From: an uncultured Lachnospiraceae bacterium
GTDB taxonomy: Bacteria; Bacillota; Clostridia; Lachnospirales; Lachnospiraceae
Length of the DNA: 64,000 bases
Reading direction: 5' to 3'
Assembly: GCA_910578555.1 (NCBI GenBank)
Contig: CAJTPS010000011.1
Location: 1-64,000, forward strand
Position numbers and translations under genes: made by a program. Below are positions 24,896 through 33,312 of this stretch, one piece after another. The notes beneath the pieces were generated by a model. It ran no database searches. It was not told the DNA's origin and saw only the letters and a program-made list of their open reading frames with translations. Position 1 is the stretch's first letter, and every line of letters begins with the position of its first letter.

Positions 24896-27800
24896 ATGAA
24901 AAGAATGATGAAAAACAGAAAGAAACTGAATGGCAGGCGTATTGCAGCGGCGGCAGTGGCAGGACTGTCCGCTGCCGCTGTTGTTATGACAGCTGTTCTG
25001 TCCGACGTGATCGAGGCGGAAGCTGCGGATACGTTGCTTGGCATAGAGAAGCTTCGTTCCCGCTATAAAGAGAGCGGAAGTGAATTTGTTATTCTGGAAG
25101 TTGTGCCTGACAGGGCAGCTGCGGAGATCGGCTATCTTGTCGGCGGATATGAGCCGATCCTGTGTGAATGGGATGAGGAGGAGATGGTCTGGAAGAGTTG
25201 GCAGAACACTTTATGCAATCTGCCGAAGACCAGGCGGAAGGACTTCGTAGAAGGGAAGAAAGAGGAACTGCGGGCGTACTATGCGAAACAGGGGATTAAG
25301 AAAAATTATCCTGTGGAAGCTGTGGAAGCAGAGTACGAAGAGGGAGAGCCGGGACAGGAAGGCTTCGAGAAGGTCGTGTCCGATGGCGATAAGAAAACAG
25401 GCTGGTTTCAGAAGATCAGTGGAACTGTGGCGGAAGGAACGGACAGATATCAGATCGCCTTTAAATACAACGGTTTATATAACGATAGTTATGAATTCTA
25501 CGAGGATGTTTTGTATTATACTGTGTCAAGTGCTACAAAGATAGATCAGGATCTTGCAGGCGGCATAGAGAACGACAGACCCATCTATACCAAAGAAGAC
25601 GAAGGTGTATATGAATATCGTGGAACATGGGAAGAAATTAACAATGTGGTAATAGATTCTTTTACGGATGATTTGACTGACGAGGACGAAGATCAGGAAG
25701 ATTCCAAACCCGATGACGACAAGAATGAGGGCGATGACGACGGTATCGGCGGTGAAAACGACGGCACGGGTGATGATAACGGTACCGGCGGTGAAAACGA
25801 CGGCACGGGTGATGATAACGGTACCGGCGGTGAAAACGACGGCACGGGTGATGATAACGGCGCCGGCGGTGAAAACGACGGCACGGGTGGCGATAACGGC
25901 ACCGGCGGTGAAAACGACGGCACGGGTGGCGATAACGGTACCGGCGGTGAAAACGACGGCACGGGTGGCGATAACGGTAACGGCGGTGAAAACGACAGCA
26001 CAGGTGAAGACAACGGTACAGGCGGCGGTAACGGCAGTAATAATGGCGGTGACGGTACAGACGGCAATACCGGTGGTGGCAATAGCGGTAACGGCGACAT
26101 CAACAATGGCAGTGGTAACGGCGGTTCCGACAGCAGCAATCCGAGTGGCTCCGGTGCCAGTGTAGGCAGTGTTGCCGCTGCATTAAGAACGGCATCCGCA
26201 TTTACCGGCTTTCGGGATGGAAAGTGGTTCAGACTGGTTGCGGATGATACACCGGTGAACGGTACTGGTGATAATGCGGGAACGGGTGATAAGCAGGAAC
26301 CCGGTGAAGGTGCAGGATCAAACGGTGATACTGATACTGATACGGATCAGGACCCTGCGGAGCCGGATGATAACACGAATACAGACCCGGCAAGTCCGGA
26401 CGATAACACGGATCAGGACCCGGCAGATCCGGACGATAACACGGATCAGGACCCGGCAGATCCAGACGATAACACGGATCAAAACCCGGCAGATCCGGAT
26501 GACAGCACGGATCAGGACCCGGATGATGATACGGATACAGATGATCCGGACGAGGATGAACCGGCTGCGGACGATCCGGACGAAGAGGAAGACGATGAAA
26601 ATGTAAAGGACACGCTCGCGCAGGAACAGGCAGGCAAGGAATATTATCTGGTTGCTTTTGAGAGAGTTTCTGCCGATGTGAATCCAGCCGAAGATACACC
26701 CATGTATTCCGTGGGGAGTACCAAAAATATCGTATTGAGCGAAGACGGTGAGTACGAGTTTATAGAATGGGATGGTTTGGACGAGAGTCAGCCCAGACAG
26801 GAATATACTTTCTCCGGTAAAGAGATCTGGTGCAAGAATACATTCGAGAGCAACGAGTGGTTTAAGAAATATGTTCTCAACATGGATAAGGCAGATTATG
26901 GAGATTTCCGCATCAAGGTATTGACATTTACCCCGCAGGAACTCAACGGGATGGAAAAGATGCCGAACTTTGATTTCTTATATCTTAATTCCGGATTGAG
27001 AACAGAGGTGCCGGATGACGGCAGCGGTGATGTTTCCGGCAACGACACTGATACCGGAGACGGTGATACTGATGCCAGCGGTGATACCGGAGACGGTGAT
27101 ACTGATGCCAGCGGTGATACCGGAGACGGTGATACTGATGCCAGCGGTGATACCGGAGACAACAACAATGCTGAAAGCGACGGCAATAACGAAGGCTCCG
27201 GCAGTGGGAATGAAGCAGGTACTGATTCCGCTCATGTGAGTAGGACCAGGCTGTTTGCGGCTGACTCTACACAGGGCAAATGGCGCAAACTGGTTGCAAA
27301 TGAGAATGCGGAAGGGAATAATGGCAGTTTAGAGACAGGAAACATTTCAGAAAATGACGGCAGTTCCAATACGGGCAGCGGTTCTGAGAACAACGGCGGT
27401 TCCGATACGGGCAGCGGTTCTGAGAACAACGGTGGTTCCAATGCGGGCAGCGATTCTGAGAACAACGGTGGTTCCAATGCGGGCAGCGATTCTGAGAATA
27501 ACGACGGTTCCGATACGGAAGGCGATTCCGATGCAGGCAGTGTCTCTGATAACACCGTCGATTCTGATGCGGACAGTGATTCTGGGGACAGCGATGAAGG
27601 CAGTATATCAGATAATACCATCGGTTCTGATAAGCGCGTCAATGCCGAAACAGACAGTGTCAGCGATAATGATATCGGTGACAGGGAGGTACTTAAATAT
27701 TCGGCGGATAATGATCTGTCTGCTGAGTTGTTGAAATTTTTCTTTGATAAGACAATCGCAGGTGCAATGCCGTGTCTGGTAGATGGTTCTATTCTGTATG

Positions 27801-30800
27801 TAAAGGACGAGAGCGGCAGTATCGCAGTCAACGCAGAACTGGAAAGCACTAATATATTCAGACTTTCCGCGATGCTTTGTCAGGATAATCTGAGTGAATG
27901 GTATGAAAGCCACCGCAATAATTATGGTAATCTGACGATAGCGCAGTTGATCAAAGGAATCGTGGACGACGCGGATAAGAATTTTGTGGAAGAGCACGTT
28001 TACTGTAGATTTGGTAATGGTAGTGATTCCATTATTAACGATCAGTTCTATGCCGCAACGATCTATCAGGACGGCGGTGAGATCGAACCTGGGTTCCAGT
28101 GTGTTCTGGATGAGATCAAGCTGGAGAACCTGTATCGTGAATCGGATACATCGGGGAACTATAAACCACTTTCCACCAGCATATCACAGGCGAAAGCGGT
28201 GCGGCACATTCTGAATTACGCGGACCGCAGGAAGGTGGAGACGAAGAAAGAAATCAGGGTACTGGAGATCCAGCCTGCCATGGCGGATGAACCGGAGCTT
28301 TCCCTGGATCAGATCAAGACTTGGGCTCCCGGCGTGGAGAAGGCAGAGATCACGGTTATGACGACGGCTGAGTTCATCGGTAAGATTGAGAAGCTGAACG
28401 AGACTTATGATCTGATTTATATCGGCACGAGTAAAGATCATCTGAATATGCGGTACTGGACAGACAGCAGGTATATCGGCAAACCGGATAAGTCACATGT
28501 GGCGGCCGGTACGGCGTTTAACGATGTGGATATGGACGGATTGATCTATTATAATATAGGAGATCTGCGGGTGGTTAATCTGCCGATGTCGGGTCTGCTG
28601 ACCACAGAATACCGGAATGGTAACAGGGGTGACTGGACTTATTTCTATAACTATGTAAGGTACGGCGGCAATGATATTTCCAAGGAGAAGATGAATGCAC
28701 TGATTTCATTCCTGGACGGTTCCTATCCGGTGATTATTGCGGACGATTTCCTGGAGCAGCCGGTGACTGTTTTTGCAGATAAAGAGTATAAAGGCGCGCG
28801 CGTCAATCTGACAGAAGGAGAGTACACAGCCAGACAGCTTACGGCACTTGGCGTGAAGAGTCAGGATATCTCTTCTATCAAGGTGAAGGAAGGCTACAGG
28901 ATTACGGTTTTCGACGGCGATGAGTTTACAGGAAACAGCGAGACTTTTACCAAAGCTGTGATTGATTTAAGCAGACAGGCAAACGGGGCAGGTAACTGGG
29001 ATAATAAAACAGTCTCTCTAATCATAGAAAGAGAGGACAATGCCACGCCTGACAGGGCGATCGACGAAGATCATATTGATAACTGCACGTACTTATATGA
29101 ATTTGTGACCAAGGCAATGAAGGATAAATATCTGAACTTCTATGCCAAGGGCGATATTGCGGAAAATTCCGAACTCTTCAAGTTTTATCTGAACCGTCCG
29201 AAAGTGAGCCTGGCGGAAACGGCGGTGGGCGGTTTGACCGAAGAGAACAGCGATATCTACTATATTGATTCAGATATCAACGGCAGGTATGAATTGCAAT
29301 ACCGGTTTAAGATCCGAAACGAAGGAACGGCATCCTACAGCACAAGATATCGCTGTAAGCTTTACATAGATGTCAATTCCGACGGTAAATTCTCCGCGCA
29401 GGAAGAGATCGAAGATATCACGCTGACCCAGGGCGGTAATTCGGTATCACCGGACGATTTATATGCGGACAGGGATTATATACTTTCGAGAATGGTTCCT
29501 ATGGGATATAAGGGACTGCTTCCGTGGCGTGTGGAGATTACGCAGGCGGATAATCCGAATATCTATACGTCCATGAACGGATATACCAAGCTCAACGGCA
29601 TGGAGAAGGAAGTACTGAAGATCTGCCAGATTAATAAGAACGGTGCGGATGTCATTGATCTGAATTATGAGGTCAATACGAAAGGAAGACATTTTAATAC
29701 GCTGGTATACGGCGGAGATTATGGCGGGGTTCATTATCCGGGTATTGCAAATGAGTTTGAACTGGATATTACTACCATGGATGTGGACACATTCCAGAGC
29801 AGATACTATGCGAACAATGACTATCTGAAAGATTTTAATATGCTGATCTTAGGCTTCTCGGATATGTACGGCGATTTCGCGGGAGATGCCGAGAGCGGAC
29901 CGATGGGAGCAATCGTTGATTTCATTAACAGCGGTAAGAGCGTCCTGCTTGGTCATGATACGACGTCGTTCTTTAACAGTCCGGGTTCCGGACAGGATAT
30001 GTTGGGGTATCCTTGGAGAAATAATTCTAAGCCGCAGGGAAACAAAGGTGACTGGTATTATACCCGTAATGCGGCAACCTTGAACAAGTACGTCCGTCCG
30101 CTGGTCGGCATGGATCGTTACGGTATACTGGATTCCGATATATTACAGAGAGGTGACAGACTTCAGGAAGGGACAGACGATTATAATACAGTGGTCAATT
30201 CCGGCAAGGATGTGGCTTATAAGCCGAAGAGTGGCAGGAAGGAGACGGTTCCCGAGGTACACGGCTATACATATGCCCTGATCAGCGCGAAGGATCAGAA
30301 AGTGTTGATTGATGATCATACAACTTCAAAATATCAATACACCAAATGGAACCTGATGTCGGACAATTATCACAGATATCCGGAAGGGAGTATATTTGAA
30401 AATAGATATACAAATATACGGTTTGACCCCGCGTACTTCTGGGAGAACTATGACGGTGTTGAGGATGATCCTGCCAGATATGGCGAACTGGAGAAGGTCA
30501 ATAACGGAGAGGTATGGAATGTACATGCGACGCAGGTCAATCAGGGGCAGATCACGGAATACCCTTACAAGCTGAAGGAAGAGTTTGAAGTAGCGCTGAC
30601 CCATACACAGTATTACGAGCTGGATTACACTGCGGATGATGATGGTGACGGACAGAGCGACCTGGTGGTATGGTACTGTCTCGGTGGAAGAACTTCGCCC
30701 ACGGGACATTCCGACTGGGAGGATACGATTTATTCCCAGTCTCCCAACGATGTGCGTAATAACTACTATATTTATAACAAAGGAAACATCACCTATACCG

Positions 30801-31408
30801 GTATGGGTCACGCCCGCAAAAACTGGAATGAAGAATGGTACACTTTTGAAGAAGCAAAGCTTTTCATCAACACCATGATCGCGTCTTATCAGGCCGGCAT
30901 CAAAGATCCTATGATCAGCGTGTTGAAGAGTGGAGTGCCGGATGCCGAGTCGATGAAGCTGCTCTACAGATATTATGATAAGAGCAATAACTTCTCGTTA
31001 AATGATGAGATGACAACGGAGGATTACGAGAAGATCTACTTTACGGTGCAGGATATCAACTTCATCAAGGGAACCAGAAAGATCGAATCCCACGTCTACT
31101 ATCAGGATGACGGCGGCAGTGAAGTGATCAATGTGGACGGAACGGATATTACAGTCAACCGTCTGCCGGACAGCATATATAATGCCAAAGACGGAAGCGC
31201 TGCAGATGCCGGTAATCTGACAAGCGGCGGGGTCTACTATATACAAGTGCCGAAGACGATTATGAAGAAGTGTGAGGACGGACTGGATCTCTACTTTGAA
31301 GCGCAGAGTACTATCACCACTAACACGACCAAGGCGAATGTGTATGTAACCGAGAAGGTCTATGCGCAACTGCAGGTATTACAGGCTTATCTGTTCGATC
31401 TGGAGTAA
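24896..31408 (+). CDS. Giant secreted pilus-associated protein with DUF5057-like, beta/gamma-crystallin-like and EF-hand elements
   Basis: The 2170-residue protein has a Sec signal peptide (basic start, AAAAVAGLSAAAVVMTAVL, cleavage near EAEA|ADT). An alpha/beta region near 60-100 (FVILEVVPDRAAAEIGYLVG) resembles Lachnospiraceae DUF5057 proteins. Four blocks of Asp/Gly/Asn/Ser-rich tandem repeats span about 270-890. Residues 1288-1380 match a two-motif beta/gamma-crystallin (VTVFADKEYKGARVNL, then ITVFDGDEFTGNSETF). DVNSDGKFSAQE at 1492-1503 is a canonical EF-hand loop, and DDDGDGQSD near 1914 is a second Asp-rich calcium-type loop. There is no LPXTG, membrane anchor or prepilin motif, so pilus binding probably retains it. 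ATG 24896 is preferred over 24875 for a weak GGGAAG upstream. I infer a PilY1-like tip adhesin. Confidence 0.7.
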   Translation: MKRMMKNRKKLNGRRIAAAAVAGLSAAAVVMTAVLSDVIEAEAADTLLGIEKLRSRYKESGSEFVILEVVPDRAAAEIGYLVGGYEPILCEWDEEEMVWKSWQNTLCNLPKTRRKDFVEGKKEELRAYYAKQGIKKNYPVEAVEAEYEEGEPGQEGFEKVVSDGDKKTGWFQKISGTVAEGTDRYQIAFKYNGLYNDSYEFYEDVLYYTVSSATKIDQDLAGGIENDRPIYTKEDEGVYEYRGTWEEINNVVIDSFTDDLTDEDEDQEDSKPDDDKNEGDDDGIGGENDGTGDDNGTGGENDGTGDDNGTGGENDGTGDDNGAGGENDGTGGDNGTGGENDGTGGDNGTGGENDGTGGDNGNGGENDSTGEDNGTGGGNGSNNGGDGTDGNTGGGNSGNGDINNGSGNGGSDSSNPSGSGASVGSVAAALRTASAFTGFRDGKWFRLVADDTPVNGTGDNAGTGDKQEPGEGAGSNGDTDTDTDQDPAEPDDNTNTDPASPDDNTDQDPADPDDNTDQDPADPDDNTDQNPADPDDSTDQDPDDDTDTDDPDEDEPAADDPDEEEDDENVKDTLAQEQAGKEYYLVAFERVSADVNPAEDTPMYSVGSTKNIVLSEDGEYEFIEWDGLDESQPRQEYTFSGKEIWCKNTFESNEWFKKYVLNMDKADYGDFRIKVLTFTPQELNGMEKMPNFDFLYLNSGLRTEVPDDGSGDVSGNDTDTGDGDTDASGDTGDGDTDASGDTGDGDTDASGDTGDNNNAESDGNNEGSGSGNEAGTDSAHVSRTRLFAADSTQGKWRKLVANENAEGNNGSLETGNISENDGSSNTGSGSENNGGSDTGSGSENNGGSNAGSDSENNGGSNAGSDSENNDGSDTEGDSDAGSVSDNTVDSDADSDSGDSDEGSISDNTIGSDKRVNAETDSVSDNDIGDREVLKYSADNDLSAELLKFFFDKTIAGAMPCLVDGSILYVKDESGSIAVNAELESTNIFRLSAMLCQDNLSEWYESHRNNYGNLTIAQLIKGIVDDADKNFVEEHVYCRFGNGSDSIINDQFYAATIYQDGGEIEPGFQCVLDEIKLENLYRESDTSGNYKPLSTSISQAKAVRHILNYADRRKVETKKEIRVLEIQPAMADEPELSLDQIKTWAPGVEKAEITVMTTAEFIGKIEKLNETYDLIYIGTSKDHLNMRYWTDSRYIGKPDKSHVAAGTAFNDVDMDGLIYYNIGDLRVVNLPMSGLLTTEYRNGNRGDWTYFYNYVRYGGNDISKEKMNALISFLDGSYPVIIADDFLEQPVTVFADKEYKGARVNLTEGEYTARQLTALGVKSQDISSIKVKEGYRITVFDGDEFTGNSETFTKAVIDLSRQANGAGNWDNKTVSLIIEREDNATPDRAIDEDHIDNCTYLYEFVTKAMKDKYLNFYAKGDIAENSELFKFYLNRPKVSLAETAVGGLTEENSDIYYIDSDINGRYELQYRFKIRNEGTASYSTRYRCKLYIDVNSDGKFSAQEEIEDITLTQGGNSVSPDDLYADRDYILSRMVPMGYKGLLPWRVEITQADNPNIYTSMNGYTKLNGMEKEVLKICQINKNGADVIDLNYEVNTKGRHFNTLVYGGDYGGVHYPGIANEFELDITTMDVDTFQSRYYANNDYLKDFNMLILGFSDMYGDFAGDAESGPMGAIVDFINSGKSVLLGHDTTSFFNSPGSGQDMLGYPWRNNSKPQGNKGDWYYTRNAATLNKYVRPLVGMDRYGILDSDILQRGDRLQEGTDDYNTVVNSGKDVAYKPKSGRKETVPEVHGYTYALISAKDQKVLIDDHTTSKYQYTKWNLMSDNYHRYPEGSIFENRYTNIRFDPAYFWENYDGVEDDPARYGELEKVNNGEVWNVHATQVNQGQITEYPYKLKEEFEVALTHTQYYELDYTADDDGDGQSDLVVWYCLGGRTSPTGHSDWEDTIYSQSPNDVRNNYYIYNKGNITYTGMGHARKNWNEEWYTFEEAKLFINTMIASYQAGIKDPMISVLKSGVPDAESMKLLYRYYDKSNNFSLNDEMTTEDYEKIYFTVQDINFIKGTRKIESHVYYQDDGGSEVINVDGTDITVNRLPDSIYNAKDGSAADAGNLTSGGVYYIQVPKTIMKKCEDGLDLYFEAQSTITTNTTKANVYVTEKVYAQLQVLQAYLFDLE
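25751..26023 (+). repeat. 39-bp tandem repeat, seven units
   Basis: GGTGAAAACG recurs every 39 bases at 25751, 25790, 25829, 25868, 25907, 25946 and 25985. The unit encodes a 13-residue Gly/Asp/Asn/Thr peptide of the form GENDGTGDDNGTG. The later units change DD to GD. Lack of stops in any frame of the unit creates long spurious frames on both strands. Confidence 0.9.
26345..26520 (+). repeat. 33-bp tandem repeat, about six units
   Basis: The string GATCAGGACCC or a near match recurs every 33 bases at 26345, 26378, 26411, 26444, 26477 and 26510. The unit encodes an 11-residue peptide DPDDNTDQDPA. It is in the same gene as the 39-bp array but unrelated in sequence. Confidence 0.85.
27056..27158 (+). 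repeat. 33-bp tandem repeat, three units
   Basis: GGAGACGGTGATACTGATGC recurs at 27056, 27089 and 27122, with a broken fourth start at 27155. It encodes GDTGDGDTDAS. The near identity of units suggests recent slippage. Confidence 0.85.
27356..27535 (+). repeat. 36-bp tandem repeat, about five units
   Basis: Units begin at 27356, 27392, 27428, 27464 and 27500 and encode variants of NGGSDTGSGSEN. The last unit decays into a Ser/Asp-rich tail running to about 27660. Confidence 0.85.
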
Positions 31409-31458
31409 CAGACCGGCGGAGTAGTGCTTCAGGAAAATAACAACAGGGGTAAAAGGGT

Positions 31459-33153
31459 ATGGATTTTAACAGGAAGAAAATACGTCTCGGAGATGTGCTT
31501 GTCAACAGCGGCGTTATTACACAGGAACAGCTGGAAGAAGGACTGCAGCGTCAGAAGGGCAGCGGGCGTAAATTAGGAGAAACTCTCGTAGATGAGGGGT
31601 TTGTGACGGAGGAAGCGATTGCCAGAGCACTGAGCAGCCAGCTCGGCTATGAAATGGTGGATCTGCAGAATGTGGCGATACCGGAAGATATTCTGAAACT
31701 TGTGCCCGGTAATGTGCTGGAGCGTTATAAGGTGCTGCCTTTCGAGTATGCACCGGATAATATGAATGTGCTGCATGTGGCGATGGCTGATCCGATGGAT
31801 ATGGCGGCGATGGACGATATTACGATCATCACCAATCTGCAGGTGGAGCCAGTGGTGTCTACGACAAGAAGTATTATGCTGGCGCTGGATAAATATTTCG
31901 GCAACGTGGAGGTTAACTCTGCGCTGGAGGAATATACCAGAGAGAAAGAAAGTCAGATGGCAGAGCAGGAGGATATGTACAGTGAAGACGTCAACAATTC
32001 TCCGATCGTACAGCTTGTCAAAACAATGATAGAACAGGCGGTCAGACAGCGTGCATCCGATATCCATATAGAGCCGATGGAACGTCAGGTGCGTATCCGG
32101 TATCGTATAGACGGTGCGTTGTATGAGAAAGTGACATACAGCATCAGACTGCTTCCCGCGATGGTGGCCAGAATTAAGATCATAGGCGGCATGGATATTG
32201 CGGAGAAGAGGAAACCGCAGGATGGACGTATCACGCAGATCGTGGACAGACAGGAGTTTGATATCCGTGTGTCTATCCTGCCTACGGTATATGGCGAGAA
32301 GGTGGTTATGCGACTCACATCCAAGAATGCGCTCACCAGAGAGAAAAGCCAGTTAGGATTTAAACCGAAAGAACTTAAGAGATTTGACCATATTCTGCAG
32401 AACCCGCACGGGATTCTGCTGGTTACGGGACCTACCGGAAGCGGTAAGTCAACGACATTGTATACGGCACTCAGTGAATTAAACAGAGAGGATGTCAATA
32501 TTATCACCGTAGAAGATCCGGTGGAGGCGAATATTGACGGAATCAATCAGGTACAGGTGAATAATAAGGCGGATCTGACCTTTGCCAGTGCTTTACGTTC
32601 CATTCTGCGACAGGACCCGGATATTATCATGATCGGTGAGATTCGAGATCAGGAGACGGCGTCGATTGCCGTGCAGGCATCGATTACGGGGCACCTTGTG
32701 GTATCTACGCTGCACACGAACTCGGCGGCAGGTACGATCACCCGTCTGATGGATATGGGAATCGAACCCTATCTGATTGCGGATTCTGTGGTGGGTGTTA
32801 TCGCACAGAGGCTTGTGCGCCGTTTCTGCCCGGCGTGTAAGAGAGCCAAGAAGGCAGATGAGGAAGAACTGGAGTTATTAGGGCTTGAGTCCGGTGCGGA
32901 TGTTACCATCTATGAGCCTTGCGGCTGTTCCAAGTGTGACGGCACGGGCTTTAAGGGCAGGATCGGTGTCTACGAGATCATGGAGATCACGCAGCCTATT
33001 AAGAATATTATCAGCAAGAACGGGGATGCCGAGGCAATCAAGGGTAAAGCTTTAGAGGAGGGCATGAATACACTGCGTATGAGCGCCACCGAATATGTGC
33101 TGGAAGGGATTACTTCCATTAATGAGATGATGAAGGTTTCATTTGATCTGTAA
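31459..33153 (+). CDS. pilB: Type IV pilus extension ATPase PilB with MshEN domain
   Basis: The 564-residue GspE/PilB ATPase powers pilin polymerisation. Walker A is GPTGSGKST at 324-332, with Walker B DPDIIMIGEIRD, the His-box GHLVVSTLHT, and the zinc site C-x2-C (FCPACK) plus CGCSKC near 460-500. The N-terminus has two 24-residue c-di-GMP motifs: R9-L10-G11 to Q32 (L25, L29) and K38-L39-G40 to Q61, separated by exactly 5 residues. This is the MshEN architecture shown to bind c-di-GMP in MshE and several PilB proteins. It closes the operon; a strong terminator follows. Confidence 0.96.
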   Translation: MDFNRKKIRLGDVLVNSGVITQEQLEEGLQRQKGSGRKLGETLVDEGFVTEEAIARALSSQLGYEMVDLQNVAIPEDILKLVPGNVLERYKVLPFEYAPDNMNVLHVAMADPMDMAAMDDITIITNLQVEPVVSTTRSIMLALDKYFGNVEVNSALEEYTREKESQMAEQEDMYSEDVNNSPIVQLVKTMIEQAVRQRASDIHIEPMERQVRIRYRIDGALYEKVTYSIRLLPAMVARIKIIGGMDIAEKRKPQDGRITQIVDRQEFDIRVSILPTVYGEKVVMRLTSKNALTREKSQLGFKPKELKRFDHILQNPHGILLVTGPTGSGKSTTLYTALSELNREDVNIITVEDPVEANIDGINQVQVNNKADLTFASALRSILRQDPDIIMIGEIRDQETASIAVQASITGHLVVSTLHTNSAAGTITRLMDMGIEPYLIADSVVGVIAQRLVRRFCPACKRAKKADEEELELLGLESGADVTIYEPCGCSKCDGTGFKGRIGVYEIMEITQPIKNIISKNGDAEAIKGKALEEGMNTLRMSATEYVLEGITSINEMMKVSFDL

Positions 33154-33165
33154 TTATAATAAGTA

Positions 33166-33201
33166 GAAGAACCTCTGATTTTGGTATCGGAGGTTCTTTT
33201 A
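33166..33201 (+). terminator. Rho-independent terminator of the pilus operon
   Basis: GAAGAACCTCTGAT (33166-33179) pairs with ATCGGAGGTTCTTT (33186-33199), one or two G-T pairs included, around a 6-base loop and running into TTTT. It separates pilB from topA. Confidence 0.88.
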
Positions 33202-33239
33202 TGTGTACACATTTTCACACATTTTTAATTTTTTCCCCC

Positions 33240-33268
33240 TTGTCAGCATAATAAAATTAGTGTATAGT
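33240..33268 (+). promoter_or_regulatory. Promoter of topA
   Basis: TTGTCA (33240-33245) and TATAGT (33263-33268) are 17 bases apart, each one mismatch from the SigA consensus. Confidence 0.75.
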
Positions 33269-33312
33269 GATTCACGTTGAATGACTGATAAAAGAAAACA
33301 GGGGAATATGCT

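Noticed and set aside
25693..26139. Pro/Ser-rich minus-strand frame and Thr/Ala/Val-rich plus-strand frames in the repeat region
   Set aside because: They arise because the 39-bp unit contains no stop in several frames; they vanish outside the repeats.
25751..27535. CRISPR-like array
   Set aside because: Units are contiguous, in frame, divisible by three and without unique spacers; they code for a peptide repeat.
31300..31408. Cell-wall sorting signal at the end of the giant protein
   Set aside because: The C-terminus has no LPXTG-like motif, hydrophobic helix or basic tail.
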